Assembly (NCBI GenBank): GCA_964463505.1
Contig: CAYXDC010000001.1
Span: 1 to 64,000 of the forward strand
Direction of reading: 5' to 3'
Length of the DNA: 64,000 nt
Origin: JAJZSS01 sp964463505
GTDB lineage: Bacteria; Chloroflexota; Anaerolineae; Anaerolineales; UBA4823
A model generated the notes under the pieces. It was given only the letters and a program-made list of their open reading frames with translations, had not been told where the DNA came from and made no database searches. The translations under genes and the position numbers were made by a program. Positions 35,279 to 44,829 of this stretch are shown here, one piece after another; position 1 is the first letter of the stretch, and each line of letters starts with the position of its first letter.

Positions 35279-37587
35279 TAGGGGGCTCCTGGATCCTGCT
35301 TTAGGTCGATTTCCCACAGATGTACATGCCCTGGTTCGCCCTGGTTGACATCGCGCAGCTCCAGGCGCAGCCTTTGTGCCGGATAGGACTTCGGAAACAG
35401 CAACTCAACGCCTGGTTGCTGGACTGAGCCGCGCACTATATCAGTCACAACGACCGGCTGGCTTTGCGCTGGATCATACAGGTGCAGGGTAACCTCTATC
35501 TGCGCGCTGCCGATAACCAGCTCAATTCCACTTATGCTGCGCAGTCGGGTAAAGCCGATTTCAATCACCATCGGATTGGCTTCCCAGGTGCGCAGCAACG
35601 TATTCGCATCCCCATCTAAGGCCTGTTCAATGGCACCGATATCCAGAGTGGAATAGCGAAACTCCACCAGCTCCCCGCCAATTAGCGCTTCCGCAGTTTG
35701 CAGCTTACGCCGCTCAGCCAGCTCTACCGCCAGCATTTCTTCAATATTGGGGACATATTCCAGGCGTACAAAATAAAAGCCATCCTGCCCATTTGGATAA
35801 GGCAAAGTACGCTCAACCTGAATATTGACGAATTTTTTGCTTTGCAGGGTCTCGTCATATTCAAGAGGCGTCATCACAAACATCGTTTTGCGGTCGAGTA
35901 TTTTAATATCTTGCATATAGCCTGTAATACTGCCCAGTTCTACGGGTAGGGCATCCGCCAGAAAAAAACGCTTCAAGATATCTGCGCCATTTGCCCAGGT
36001 TGGGGATACCACCATGCGCGTTCCCGGATATTCCGTCAAATAATCCTCGACAGATTCAAAGACCTGCCTGGCGCCGTACTGCATGCCACTCATGCCATAA
36101 TCTGTCGTCCAGGTCGGGCCATTCCACAATGCATCGCGCAGTAAACCAAAATTCGCCCCCACCAGGAATATAAACAGACCACCCTCCAGAAGAACAGCCG
36201 GCCAGCGCCGCTGGCGCAGCCAGCCCAATACTGCATCAAAACCCAGGCTGGTGAATAACGCAGCCGGAATGACCATGCCCAGCAAACGGGTGATGCCCAC
36301 CTGCACCAGGGCAGCCCCCAAAGGGATCACCATGAGCGTCACCAGTAATGTGCGATAAGCCGGCACCAGCGCATGGTGGGTGAGCGCCCGCCATACTGCC
36401 AATGCTAGGCCAAGCATGGTAAAGGGGAAGGCCCAGCGGATCAGATAGGCATAGTCCTTCAGGTTATGGCGCGCCAGCCCGCCCTCGTCAGGTACGAACC
36501 AGTAAGCCGGATTCAGGCCACGCAAGTATTCCAGTCCAGTCAGGCGCAGCTTTTCAGCCAGTGGCAGTGGTTTAGCCCAGGGAGAGCCTAGCGCTGCCAG
36601 GCTGGTGATATTTTCTTGACTGTGGGCAAGCACAAAACGCAGATAAGGCAGCCCCAACACCAACACCAGCCCAATTGCCCAGCCTGCCAACTTGCGATTT
36701 TCCCAGTGATAGCGCCAATCCAGCAGGACTAAGAGAATAAAACTGGCAGGCACAATGATCTGGAAGGGACTGTAAGTATAAAAAGCCAGCGCTCCAAAAA
36801 GCAAACTCCCGTACAGACTGCGCGGTGAGCGCATGCGATAGCGCAGGTAAAAATAGATGCTGGCAGCATAGAAAGCCACCGCAGCAGCACACTCGAAAGC
36901 GGTGCGAGAATGTAAAAACCAGGCCGGCGTGAGGGAAAGAAACAGCGCCCCTGCCCACCAGATGCGCAGCTTAAAGAACTGGTGCAACGATAATCCCACG
37001 GCAGCAGCCGCCAGGAGCGTGACCAGGGCCGAAACCGCGCGTGTCACAAACACCGACTTGCCAAACATGATATAAGGGATGACCTGCAAATACACGGAAA
37101 CGCCCAGGCGATATTTGCCGCCGTTCTCAAAAAAGGTGGGCAGAAAATCTCCGGCATAGTTTTTCAGACCATCGCGCACCAGGTCGGCTGCCAGGACAGT
37201 TTGCGCTGCTTCGTCGGTGAAGAAATATATCGGGAAGCGCTCCAGGCCAACCAGACGCACGACCAGGTAAACGAGCAGTCCAAACACAAACAGGTAGCGT
37301 CCAATAACTACTTGCTGAGCCTCCCAGGCCTGTCCCGAAAGCACACCCCCCTTGCCGGACTTCACGGGCGCAGACGGATTAATCTCTGCCGCCGGCAGGG
37401 GGAGAGGGACGGTAATAAGCCCTGCTGCACCAGGTGGAGTCTCATAAACAAACGGCGCCTGCCCTGGTTGTGGTATTGAACCATCTTGCGAGAGATTTTC
37501 AACCGTGACGCGCAAACGTGTCCCCGGCGCCACATCCAGCGTCAAGCTCGCTTGCGGATTCTGCTGCTCTGACGCTTCCCGCCCCAT
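35278..37587 (-). CDS. GT39-like membrane glycosyltransferase with C-terminal galactose-binding-like domain
   Basis: 769 residues. A soluble N-terminus (about 1-92) is followed by about 11 membrane helices. The first large loop carries TDEAAQTVLAADLVRDG, the Asp-Glu motif of dolichyl-phosphate-mannose-protein mannosyltransferases and related GT-C enzymes, which use lipid-linked sugars outside the membrane. After the last helix comes an extracytoplasmic region. Its final 130 residues (LDGDANTLLRTWEANPMVIEI, ISGIELVIGSA, AQRLRLELRDV) look like an F5/8 type C or galactose-binding beta-sandwich. It may glycosylate surface proteins or lipids. It sits between acyl-CoA dehydrogenase and a reductase gene, with no gap. 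Confidence 0.75.
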   Translation of the reverse strand: MGREASEQQNPQASLTLDVAPGTRLRVTVENLSQDGSIPQPGQAPFVYETPPGAAGLITVPLPLPAAEINPSAPVKSGKGGVLSGQAWEAQQVVIGRYLFVFGLLVYLVVRLVGLERFPIYFFTDEAAQTVLAADLVRDGLKNYAGDFLPTFFENGGKYRLGVSVYLQVIPYIMFGKSVFVTRAVSALVTLLAAAAVGLSLHQFFKLRIWWAGALFLSLTPAWFLHSRTAFECAAAVAFYAASIYFYLRYRMRSPRSLYGSLLFGALAFYTYSPFQIIVPASFILLVLLDWRYHWENRKLAGWAIGLVLVLGLPYLRFVLAHSQENITSLAALGSPWAKPLPLAEKLRLTGLEYLRGLNPAYWFVPDEGGLARHNLKDYAYLIRWAFPFTMLGLALAVWRALTHHALVPAYRTLLVTLMVIPLGAALVQVGITRLLGMVIPAALFTSLGFDAVLGWLRQRRWPAVLLEGGLFIFLVGANFGLLRDALWNGPTWTTDYGMSGMQYGARQVFESVEDYLTEYPGTRMVVSPTWANGADILKRFFLADALPVELGSITGYMQDIKILDRKTMFVMTPLEYDETLQSKKFVNIQVERTLPYPNGQDGFYFVRLEYVPNIEEMLAVELAERRKLQTAEALIGGELVEFRYSTLDIGAIEQALDGDANTLLRTWEANPMVIEIGFTRLRSISGIELVIGSAQIEVTLHLYDPAQSQPVVVTDIVRGSVQQPGVELLFPKSYPAQRLRLELRDVNQGEPGHVHLWEIDLKQDPGAP

Positions 37588-38757
37588 CTATCTCAAACCG
37601 GTCTCCAGGCGGGCAATCACCAGGCGCTGAATTTCGCTGGTGCCTTCATAGATCTCGGTGATTTTGGCATCCCGGAAGTAGCGCTCCACGGGCAGCTCTT
37701 TGCTATAACCCATCCCGCCATGGATTTGCACCGCGGCGTGGGCCACGAACATGGCCGTCTCGGAGGCAAACAGCTTGGCCATCGAAGCTTCCAGGGTGAA
37801 GCGGCTGCCATCCCGTTTGGATTTTTCTTTCGCCAGAGCCGCACTGTAGACCAACAGGCGCGCTGCCTCGATGCGCGTCTTCATATCCGCCAGTTTAAAA
37901 GAAATCCCCTGGAATTCGCCAATTTTTTGCCCAAAAGCCTCACGCTCGCGTGCATAAACCAGGCTGGCCTCATAAGCAGCTTCGGCAATCCCCAACGCCT
38001 GGGCAGCAATCCCAATCCGCCCTGCATCCAGCACCACCATGGCAATTTTAAAGCCCTCGCCTTCCTCGCCCAGGCGATCTTCCAGCGCGGCCTGGTAATT
38101 CTCAAAGACGATCTCGCTGGTCGCCGAAGCGCGGATACCCAGCTTGGGCTCTTTCTTGCCCACCGAAAAACCTGGCTTGCGCGTATCGATCAAGAAAGCA
38201 GTAATGCCTTTATGCCTTTTCTCCGGCTGGGTCATGCAAAAGAGTACCATAAAACGAGCTACCGGCGCGCTGGTCACCCAGGATTTGCGCCCATTGATTA
38301 CGTAAGTATCACCCTGGCGCTCAGCCCGGGTGCGCATGGTCCCGGAATCCGAACCCGACATGGGCTCGGTTAGCGAATAGGCCCCAATAGCCTCCCCAGA
38401 AGCGACTGCTGCCAGATATTTTTGTTTCTGGAATTCGGTGCCATACTTGAGCAATCCATAGCAAAACAGGGAATTATTGACCGACATGATGGTGCCATGG
38501 GAGGCATCCACCTTGCAGATCTCCTCCAAAGCCAGCACATACGCAAGGGTATCCATGCCTGCCCCGCCATACTCTTCGGGCACTTCAATCCCCATAAAAC
38601 CCATGGCGCCCATCTTTTGGATCGTCTTAGAAGGAAATTCGCCCGTCTCGTCGAACTCCGCGGCGATTGGGGCGATCTCATTTTGGGCAAAATCTCGGGC
38701 CGCCTGCCGAATCATCTCGTGCTCGGCGGTCAAAGCAAACATCTCATTGCTGGTCAT
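37588..38757 (-). CDS. Acyl-CoA dehydrogenase
   Basis: An FAD enzyme that oxidises an acyl-CoA to the trans-2-enoyl form, feeding electrons to ETF. The 389 residues show the standard three-domain pattern. Signature 1 (GAYSLTEPMSGSDSGTM) and signature 2 (QIHGGMGYSKELPVERYFRD) are clear. The catalytic Glu lies in ITEIYEGTSEIQRLVI. The position matches short-chain and isovaleryl-type enzymes; chain-length preference cannot be read safely. It is the first gene of the ten-gene operon, with GGAGG before its ATG and an extended -10 promoter. Confidence 0.94.
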   Translation of the reverse strand: MTSNEMFALTAEHEMIRQAARDFAQNEIAPIAAEFDETGEFPSKTIQKMGAMGFMGIEVPEEYGGAGMDTLAYVLALEEICKVDASHGTIMSVNNSLFCYGLLKYGTEFQKQKYLAAVASGEAIGAYSLTEPMSGSDSGTMRTRAERQGDTYVINGRKSWVTSAPVARFMVLFCMTQPEKRHKGITAFLIDTRKPGFSVGKKEPKLGIRASATSEIVFENYQAALEDRLGEEGEGFKIAMVVLDAGRIGIAAQALGIAEAAYEASLVYAREREAFGQKIGEFQGISFKLADMKTRIEAARLLVYSAALAKEKSKRDGSRFTLEASMAKLFASETAMFVAHAAVQIHGGMGYSKELPVERYFRDAKITEIYEGTSEIQRLVIARLETGLR

Positions 38758-38793
38758 CTTTTCCTCCGGTGTGATTGGATGGCGGTTTGTTTC

Positions 38794-38802
38794 ATTATAG
38801 CA
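38794..38802 (-). promoter_or_regulatory. Extended -10 promoter of the acyl-CoA operon
   Basis: On the minus strand TGC-TATAAT is a perfect extended -10 element, 36 bases before the acyl-CoA dehydrogenase ATG. It is the only clear promoter for the next ten kilobases of minus-strand genes. Confidence 0.65.
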
Positions 38803-38897
38803 TGGGTGAGGTATGGCTTATCTTTTTTTCTGGTGAACCCTTCAAGCAGTGTTAGAATAGGACGCAGTTTTGAATACGATTGGCAAGGAAAACAAGC

Positions 38898-39218
38898 ATG
38901 AGCGATGAAATCACACGCGAGATTTTTGATCACATCGTAAGCCTGGCGGCGCTTGAGTTAGATGAGACTGAAGCAGAGTACCTGCGCCAGCAGCTCAATA
39001 ACCAGCTCAAAGCTATCCACGAATTAGAAGCCATTCCGCTGGAAGGCGGCATCCCCCCCACCTCGCATGGCGTACCCTACAGCCCTGAGATCAAACCAAC
39101 CGTGCGAGCCGACAAGTGGCATCCTTACCCCAACCCGGCGGAAATCCTCGCCCAGGCGCCAGAAACCGATGACGGCTATATCCTTGTGCCAGATATCCCC
39201 CATACTGACCTGGACTAG
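38898..39218 (+). CDS. gatC: Asp-tRNA(Asn)/Glu-tRNA(Gln) amidotransferase subunit C
   Basis: The small subunit of the GatCAB complex that converts Glu-tRNA(Gln) or Asp-tRNA(Asn) to the amidated forms. The 106 residues have the usual VSLAALELDETEAEYLRQQL helix region and end in an extended C-terminal arm (TVRADKWHPYPNPAEILAQAP). I chose the ATG at 38898, preceded by AAGGAA; a longer frame adds a non-homologous leader. gatA begins 41 bases downstream. Confidence 0.93.
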   Translation: MSDEITREIFDHIVSLAALELDETEAEYLRQQLNNQLKAIHELEAIPLEGGIPPTSHGVPYSPEIKPTVRADKWHPYPNPAEILAQAPETDDGYILVPDIPHTDLD

Positions 39219-39259
39219 AGCCTTACCCATCCAATATTCAATCCAATCTAAAGACACAC

Positions 39260-40864
39260 ATGAGCCCTATGAACCTGAGTGACCTGCCTGCAATACAAAT
39301 CAGCCAGATGATCCATAGCGGTCAAGTATCTGCCCGCCAGGTAACTGAAGCAGCCCTGGATCGGATCGCGGCCATCGATGGGAGCCCTCCCAGCCTGGCA
39401 CCTGACGCTGAAACCAGCCATGAGACAGACAAAATCCACGCCTTCATTACCGTCACCACCGAGCGCGCATTGGAGCGCGCGGCCGAGATTGACCGCCGGC
39501 TGGCAGCCGGTGAAGACCCTGGAACTCTGGCGGGCGTGCCATTTACAGTCAAAGACATTTTCTGCACGCGTGGTGTGCTGACCAGTGCGGGCTCGCGCAT
39601 CCTGGGGAATTTCATCGCCCCCTACACTGCCACACCGGTGGAACGCATGGAAGCCGCCGGAGCAGTGATGTTGGGCAAGCTCAATATGGATGAGTTTGCC
39701 TATGGCTCATCCAGTGAATCGTCCGCCTTCCAGCCCTCCCCGCGCAATCCCTGGGATACCAGCCGGGTGCCTGGCGGCTCATCGGGCGGCAGCACAGCCG
39801 CGGTGGCGGGCGGGGAAGGCCCGCTCTCCATCGGCACCGATACCGCCGGTTCTATCCGCCAGCCCGCCGCATTCTGCGGGGTGGTGGGGGTCAAGCCAAC
39901 TTACGGGCGTGTCTCGCGCTACGGCCTGATCGCTTTTGGCTCCTCTTTAGATTGCCCTGGTCCGGTGGCGCGCAATATCTCCGACGCAGCCCTGATGCTA
40001 GGTGTGATCGCCGGGGCTGACCCGCGTGACGCCACGACCCCCAATGTGCCCGTGCCCAATTATCTGGAAGGCCTGGAAAAGGGTGTACGCGGCATGCGCA
40101 TCGGCCTGTCGCCTGATTACTTCCAGATCACATTCCCTGATCCACACACCGGAGAGCTACAGCGCGCCCCCATCGCACCCGAGATCGAAGCCGCAGTGAT
40201 GAAAGCTGCCGGACGTTTAGCCGAGTTGGGCGCTGATATCGTTGAGAATGTGCCCATGCCGCACACTCCATATGGCATACCGGCTTATTTTGTCATCTCA
40301 CGCGTCGAGGCAGCCTCCAACCTGCACCGCTACGATGGCGTCAAATACGGCTACCGCACTCCAGAGATGGTCGACGAGCTGGCGGAAATGTACCGTAAGA
40401 CGCGTGCCCAGGGCTTTGGACTGCAGCCCAAGCTGCGCATCTTGATGGGCATGTATGTGAGCGCGGCACAGTACAGCGAGCAGTATTACAATCGCGCCCA
40501 GCGCGTGCGAACACTGCTACGCAAGGATTTTGTGCAGGCCTTTGACCCGGCTGGCCCTTACCGCCTGGACGCTCTGCTCACCCCCACCACACCCACCACC
40601 GCTTTCCCGATTGGGGATGTGTATGGTGACACGGTACTGATGCAGTATGCCGACCAGCTTACGGTGCCCGCCAACCACGCTGGCATCCCCGGAATTTCTC
40701 TTCCCTGTGGGCTGGATTCTCAGGGGCTGCCCATCGGTCTGCAGTTACTCGGTCCGGATTTCTCCGAAGCAACTTTGCTGCGCATCGGTCGTGCTTATGA
40801 AATGGTCACAGCCAGTGATAGCTGGCGCTCGATAAAACCAGCCGTGCTACGCAGCCTGGCTTGA
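39260..40864 (+). CDS. gatA: Asp-tRNA(Asn)/Glu-tRNA(Gln) amidotransferase subunit A
   Basis: The amidase subunit that releases ammonia from glutamine. The 534-residue protein has the Ser-cisSer-Lys triad of the amidase signature family: Lys98 in FTVKDIF, Ser174 in PGGSSGGS and Ser198 in TDTAGSIRQPA. The length is slightly above the usual 480-490, because of extra residues near the N-terminus (about 40-58) and in the middle. The likely start is the ATG at 39260, with a second ATG 9 bases on. The ribosome-binding site is weak, suggesting coupling to gatC. Confidence 0.94.
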   Translation: MSPMNLSDLPAIQISQMIHSGQVSARQVTEAALDRIAAIDGSPPSLAPDAETSHETDKIHAFITVTTERALERAAEIDRRLAAGEDPGTLAGVPFTVKDIFCTRGVLTSAGSRILGNFIAPYTATPVERMEAAGAVMLGKLNMDEFAYGSSSESSAFQPSPRNPWDTSRVPGGSSGGSTAAVAGGEGPLSIGTDTAGSIRQPAAFCGVVGVKPTYGRVSRYGLIAFGSSLDCPGPVARNISDAALMLGVIAGADPRDATTPNVPVPNYLEGLEKGVRGMRIGLSPDYFQITFPDPHTGELQRAPIAPEIEAAVMKAAGRLAELGADIVENVPMPHTPYGIPAYFVISRVEAASNLHRYDGVKYGYRTPEMVDELAEMYRKTRAQGFGLQPKLRILMGMYVSAAQYSEQYYNRAQRVRTLLRKDFVQAFDPAGPYRLDALLTPTTPTTAFPIGDVYGDTVLMQYADQLTVPANHAGIPGISLPCGLDSQGLPIGLQLLGPDFSEATLLRIGRAYEMVTASDSWRSIKPAVLRSLA

Positions 40865-40874
40865 GGAGATAACC

Positions 40875-41699
40875 ATGAAGATCTTAATTGCCGCGGATAT
40901 GGAAGGCATCACCGGTGTGGTCAACTGGGATCAGGTCAATCCGGCGCACAGCGAGTACAGCCGTTTCCGGCGCTTGATGACCCAGGATGTGAATGCCGCC
41001 ATTGGGGGCGCTCTGGCATCCGGCGCGACAGAAATCGTGGTCACCGATGGACATTCAAACGGCAACAATATCCTCATCGAGGAGCTGGACCCGCATGCGC
41101 GCCTGAACAACGGCAACGGCAGCCCGCTCAGCATGGTCCAGGGTATCGATAGCAGTTTTGACGGTGTATTTTTCATCGGATACCATGCCTGTGCCGGGTC
41201 GAAGAACGCCATCCTCGACCATACCTGGTCGAGCGCTACGGTTAGCGGAGTCTGGCTGAATGAGTTGCTGGTGGGTGAGGCAGGCTTGAACGCGGCTGTA
41301 TGCGGGCATTTTGGCGTGCCGGTGCTGATGATCTCCGGCGACCAGACTGCATGCGGCGAAGCCAGAGCGCTGCTGGGCAATCTGGAAGTCGCGGTTGTGA
41401 AGCAAGCCAGCGGGCGCATGTCTGCCGAATGCCTGCCGCCCGGCCTGGCGCATGAGAAAATCTGTGAAGCCGCCGCCCGTGCGGTCCAGAAACAGTTCAG
41501 CCAGCAATCCCCGCCGCCATTTCTCCTGCCCGCCCCGATCCAGATGCGCGTGGCTTTTATGAGCTCAGATATGGCCGACCGCGTCAGCCTGCTGCCTGGC
41601 ATTGAACGGCTGAATGGACGCGAGATCAGCTTCTCCAATCCGGATATGACCACCGTTTACCGGGCATTTCGCGCCGCCGTCAGCCTGGCGCGCGGCTGA
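40875..41699 (+). CDS. D-aminopeptidase, M55 family (DppA-like)
   Basis: A zinc peptidase that removes N-terminal D-amino acids from short peptides. The 274 residues start with MKILIAADMEGITG, where Asp8 and Glu10 are metal ligands. The conserved VTDGHSNGNN and FIGYHA segments follow with further ligands. Bacterial members form decamers and are linked to recycling of D-Ala-containing peptides. GAGGAG lies before the ATG, 10 bases after gatA. Placement within the gat operon is unusual. Confidence 0.9.
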   Translation: MKILIAADMEGITGVVNWDQVNPAHSEYSRFRRLMTQDVNAAIGGALASGATEIVVTDGHSNGNNILIEELDPHARLNNGNGSPLSMVQGIDSSFDGVFFIGYHACAGSKNAILDHTWSSATVSGVWLNELLVGEAGLNAAVCGHFGVPVLMISGDQTACGEARALLGNLEVAVVKQASGRMSAECLPPGLAHEKICEAAARAVQKQFSQQSPPPFLLPAPIQMRVAFMSSDMADRVSLLPGIERLNGREISFSNPDMTTVYRAFRAAVSLARG

Positions 41700-41711
41700 G
41701 ACAAATCTCCT

Positions 41712-42434
41712 ATGAGTGCTTCCATCCAAGCCGTCCTGGATCGCCTAAAGACCTTGTCGAATCCTGATAATGTGGCTGGGATGGCGCGCTTTGGCATCAA
41801 TCCACAAAACACTCTAGGAATCTATGTGGCTACATTACGCCAGATTGCCAAAGAAATCGGTCGGGACCAGACCCTGGCATTGGAACTCTGGAACAGCAGG
41901 ATCCATGAAGCGCGCCTCTTAGCCAGCTTTATCGCCGACCCCCATCAGATGACAGAAGCTCTACTCGAAGATTGGGTAAAGGAATTCGACTCCTGGGATA
42001 TCTGTGATCAGGTATGCGGATTGTTTGCCCGCACACCGTATGCCTACGTCAAAGCACAAGAATGGAGCAGCCGCCCCGAGACTTTCGTCAAACGCGCCGG
42101 CTTTGTGCTCATGGCAACCCTGGCAGTCCATGATAAGCGCGCCCCATATGAACACCTGGCGCAATTTCTACCTGCTATCGCCCGCGAAGCCGGGGACGAG
42201 CGCAACTTTATCAGGAAAGCTGTCAACTGGGCTTTGCGCCAGATCGGCAAGCGCAGCCTGACGTTGAACATCCAGGCGATTGAGACCGCCCGCCAAATCC
42301 AGCATCTGGACAGCAAAGCTGCCCGTTGGATCGCCGCCGACGCGCTGCGCGAGTTGACCAGCGCACCTGTTCAGACCCGCCTGCTGGCTAAAGCCAGCTC
42401 GCGGCAGCATCAAAACAGCCTAATAAATGATTGA
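41712..42434 (+). CDS. DNA alkylation repair protein, AlkD-like HEAT-repeat glycosylase
   Basis: A 240-residue helical-repeat protein of the AlkC/AlkD group. It removes alkylated purines without flipping the base, as shown for relatives. The segment FDSWDICDQVCG carries the Trp and Asp residues typical of the AlkD active site. The LYVATLRQIAKEIG-like N-terminal helix (here IYVATLRQIAKEIG) and RNFIRKAVNWALRQIGKR follow the family pattern. It lies between dppA-like and gatB, 8 bases before gatB. Three other alkylation-damage genes lie further right. Confidence 0.88.
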   Translation: MSASIQAVLDRLKTLSNPDNVAGMARFGINPQNTLGIYVATLRQIAKEIGRDQTLALELWNSRIHEARLLASFIADPHQMTEALLEDWVKEFDSWDICDQVCGLFARTPYAYVKAQEWSSRPETFVKRAGFVLMATLAVHDKRAPYEHLAQFLPAIAREAGDERNFIRKAVNWALRQIGKRSLTLNIQAIETARQIQHLDSKAARWIAADALRELTSAPVQTRLLAKASSRQHQNSLIND

Positions 42435-42442
42435 GGCCCTGA

Positions 42443-43879
42443 ATGACCGAATTCGAAGCCATTATCGGGTTAGAAACCCACATCCAGCTTAATACCCAGA
42501 CCAAGATCTTCTGCAGCTGCAAAGCAGATTCGTGGAACGACGCCCCCAACACCAATATTTGCCCGGTTTGCACAGGCATGCCTGGCGTTTTACCCGTGTT
42601 GAATCGCGCGGTGGTCGAAAAAGCGGTCCTGCTGGCTGCAGCCATGCACGCTGAGATCCCGCCGGTTTCTTTCTTCGATCGCAAAAACTATTTCTACCCC
42701 GACCTGCCCAAAGGCTACCAGATCTCTCAATACGATCGCTCGCTGGCGAAAGGCGGTTACCTTGATCTACCCATGCCAGAAGGGTATATCCGGCATGTTT
42801 CGATCCACAAACTGCACATCGAAGAAGACGCCGGAAAAACCAAGAACGAGCATGGCCAGCGCAAGATTGATTTCAACCGCTGCGGGGTGCCGCTGATCGA
42901 GATGGTCACCGGGCCAGACCTGCGCTCGGCGGATGAAGCCGCCCAATACCTGATCCGCTTGCGCCAGCTATTACGCTGGCTGGGCATTTCTGAAGCCGAC
43001 ATGGAAAAGGGGCACCTGCGCTGCGATGCGAATGTGTCCATCCGCCCGGTGGGAGCCGATTACTTAAACCCCAAGACCGAAATCAAGAACGTGAACTCCA
43101 TCACCGCAGTGCGCGATGCCATTGAGGTTGAAATCGCCCGCCAGAAACGCGAGGTCGCAGCCGGCAATCGCATCGCTGCCTGGACCCTGGAATGGGATGA
43201 GGATGCCGGTGTGCTGCGCAAGATGCGCTCCAAAGAAACCGAAGCCGATTACCGCTATTTCCGCGAGCCCGACCTGCTTTCAGTGGAGCTGGATGATGCC
43301 TGGCGCAAGGCCATCCTGGCAGAATTGCCCGAGCTGCCCCTGGTGCGCCGGGAGCGCTTTGTAACCCAATACGAGCTGCCCGTATATGACGCCGATATCC
43401 TGACCGGGGAGCGCAGCCTTTCGGATTACTACGAGGCTGCTGTCCGGGCTTACGGCGGCGACCCAAAACGCATCTCCAACTGGCTGATGAACGACGTGCT
43501 GCGCATGATCAACGATACAGGCATCCCAGCCGGCGAGCTACGCCTGACGCCCGCCTACCTGGCCGAGATCGTCAAGCTGGTGGACAGTGGGACTGTCAAC
43601 ACCTCTACCGGGAAGGCTCTGCTGGAAAAAGTGCAGGCCAGCGGGCTGTCACCGGCAAGCATCGTGGAACAAGAAGGCCTGGCGCAGGTCAGCGACCGGG
43701 ATGCCATCCTGGCAGCCTGCGAACAGATTATCGCTGATAACCCGGGGCAGGTCGCCAGTTATCGAGGCGGCAAAACCGGTTTGATTGGCTGGTTTGTGGG
43801 CCAGGTGATGCGCGGCTCGGGCGGAAAAGCCGATCCACAGATGACGCGCAGCCTGCTAGAAGAGCTGTTAAACCAATAA
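42443..43879 (+). CDS. gatB: Asp-tRNA(Asn)/Glu-tRNA(Gln) amidotransferase subunit B
   Basis: The kinase and tRNA-binding subunit of GatCAB. The 478 residues begin with the GLETHIQLNT motif. A zinc-type FCSCK and CPVC cysteine set follows. KNYFYPDLPKGYQISQYD and DFNRCGVPLIE are characteristic of the active site. A C-terminal helical and YqeY-like tail is complete. It lies about 1.6 kb after gatA, the space taken by the D-aminopeptidase and AlkD-like genes. Confidence 0.95.
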   Translation: MTEFEAIIGLETHIQLNTQTKIFCSCKADSWNDAPNTNICPVCTGMPGVLPVLNRAVVEKAVLLAAAMHAEIPPVSFFDRKNYFYPDLPKGYQISQYDRSLAKGGYLDLPMPEGYIRHVSIHKLHIEEDAGKTKNEHGQRKIDFNRCGVPLIEMVTGPDLRSADEAAQYLIRLRQLLRWLGISEADMEKGHLRCDANVSIRPVGADYLNPKTEIKNVNSITAVRDAIEVEIARQKREVAAGNRIAAWTLEWDEDAGVLRKMRSKETEADYRYFREPDLLSVELDDAWRKAILAELPELPLVRRERFVTQYELPVYDADILTGERSLSDYYEAAVRAYGGDPKRISNWLMNDVLRMINDTGIPAGELRLTPAYLAEIVKLVDSGTVNTSTGKALLEKVQASGLSPASIVEQEGLAQVSDRDAILAACEQIIADNPGQVASYRGGKTGLIGWFVGQVMRGSGGKADPQMTRSLLEELLNQ

Positions 43880-43901
43880 ACAAATTCACAGGTCTTTCTT
43901 A

Positions 43902-44801
43902 ATGGTAGATTCTCAATACCCTCAGATATCGTCCTACCTATTGCTGAACGATTTGCGCGTGCATTACCTGCGCTGGGGAGAGCCAGGCCGCGGCCAGCCT
44001 GTCCTGTTGCTGCACGGGCTGGCCTCAAACGCCCGCATCTGGGAACTGACCGCCCCAATCCTTGCAGAAGCTGGTTTTGACCTGATCGCCCCAGACCTGC
44101 GCAGCCACGGTCTGACGGACAAACCCGAGGGTGATTTGGGCTTTACGACTTACACTCGCGATCTATTGGCCTTGATAACTACCTTGGACCTGGACCACCC
44201 CTTGATCGTGGGGCATTCCTGGGGAGCTGCCCTGGCCCTGGACTACGCAGCGCGCTTCGCCATCGGGCCGCGCGCCCCCGCTGGCATTGTCCTGGTAGAT
44301 GGCGGGGTCATTCAATTGAACGCCCTGCCCGGGGTCACCTGGGAGGAGATGCAGCAGCGCCTCACACCTCCGCGCCTGGCCGGCACACCCCTGGAAGACT
44401 TCCTGGAGCGCATCAACCGCCCCTGGGGAAACTGGCAGCCGGACGATCAGGCGCAGCAAATCATCCTGGGTAATTTTGAGATCCGGGAAGATGAAACCAT
44501 CGCTCCCCGCCTGCGCTTCGAACAGCACATGCAGATCGTACGCGCCATGTGGGAGTTCAGCACCTTCGAGCGTTTCGCACAAATCCGCTGCCCGGCTTTA
44601 TTGCTGCCAGCTCGCCCCAGCCCACCGGTTTCCCCCCAGGATCAGGATTTCCTTTCGGCCAAGGAAGCCAGCCTGGAAAAGATCATCAAATTGAAGCCAG
44701 ATGCCCACCTGGAATGGATACTCGACAGCATCCATGATATCCCCCTGCAACACCCGCATCGCCTGGCGCAACTCATTATCCAGTTTGGGAAAAACTTGTA
44801 A
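43902..44801 (+). CDS. Alpha/beta hydrolase
   Basis: A 299-residue alpha/beta-hydrolase with LLHGLASNARIWE (oxyanion region), GHSWGAALAL (nucleophile elbow), and a C-terminal IHDIPLQHP segment that supplies the late His. The expected acidic residue lies in the region around VSPQDQDFL. The family includes lipases, haloalkane dehalogenase-like and proline iminopeptidase-like enzymes. The substrate is unknown. It follows gatB by 22 bases and precedes the GNAT gene. Confidence 0.82.
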   Translation: MVDSQYPQISSYLLLNDLRVHYLRWGEPGRGQPVLLLHGLASNARIWELTAPILAEAGFDLIAPDLRSHGLTDKPEGDLGFTTYTRDLLALITTLDLDHPLIVGHSWGAALALDYAARFAIGPRAPAGIVLVDGGVIQLNALPGVTWEEMQQRLTPPRLAGTPLEDFLERINRPWGNWQPDDQAQQIILGNFEIREDETIAPRLRFEQHMQIVRAMWEFSTFERFAQIRCPALLLPARPSPPVSPQDQDFLSAKEASLEKIIKLKPDAHLEWILDSIHDIPLQHPHRLAQLIIQFGKNL

Positions 44802-44829
44802 TCGGGGCGTCCTCAACTTCCTCAATACC

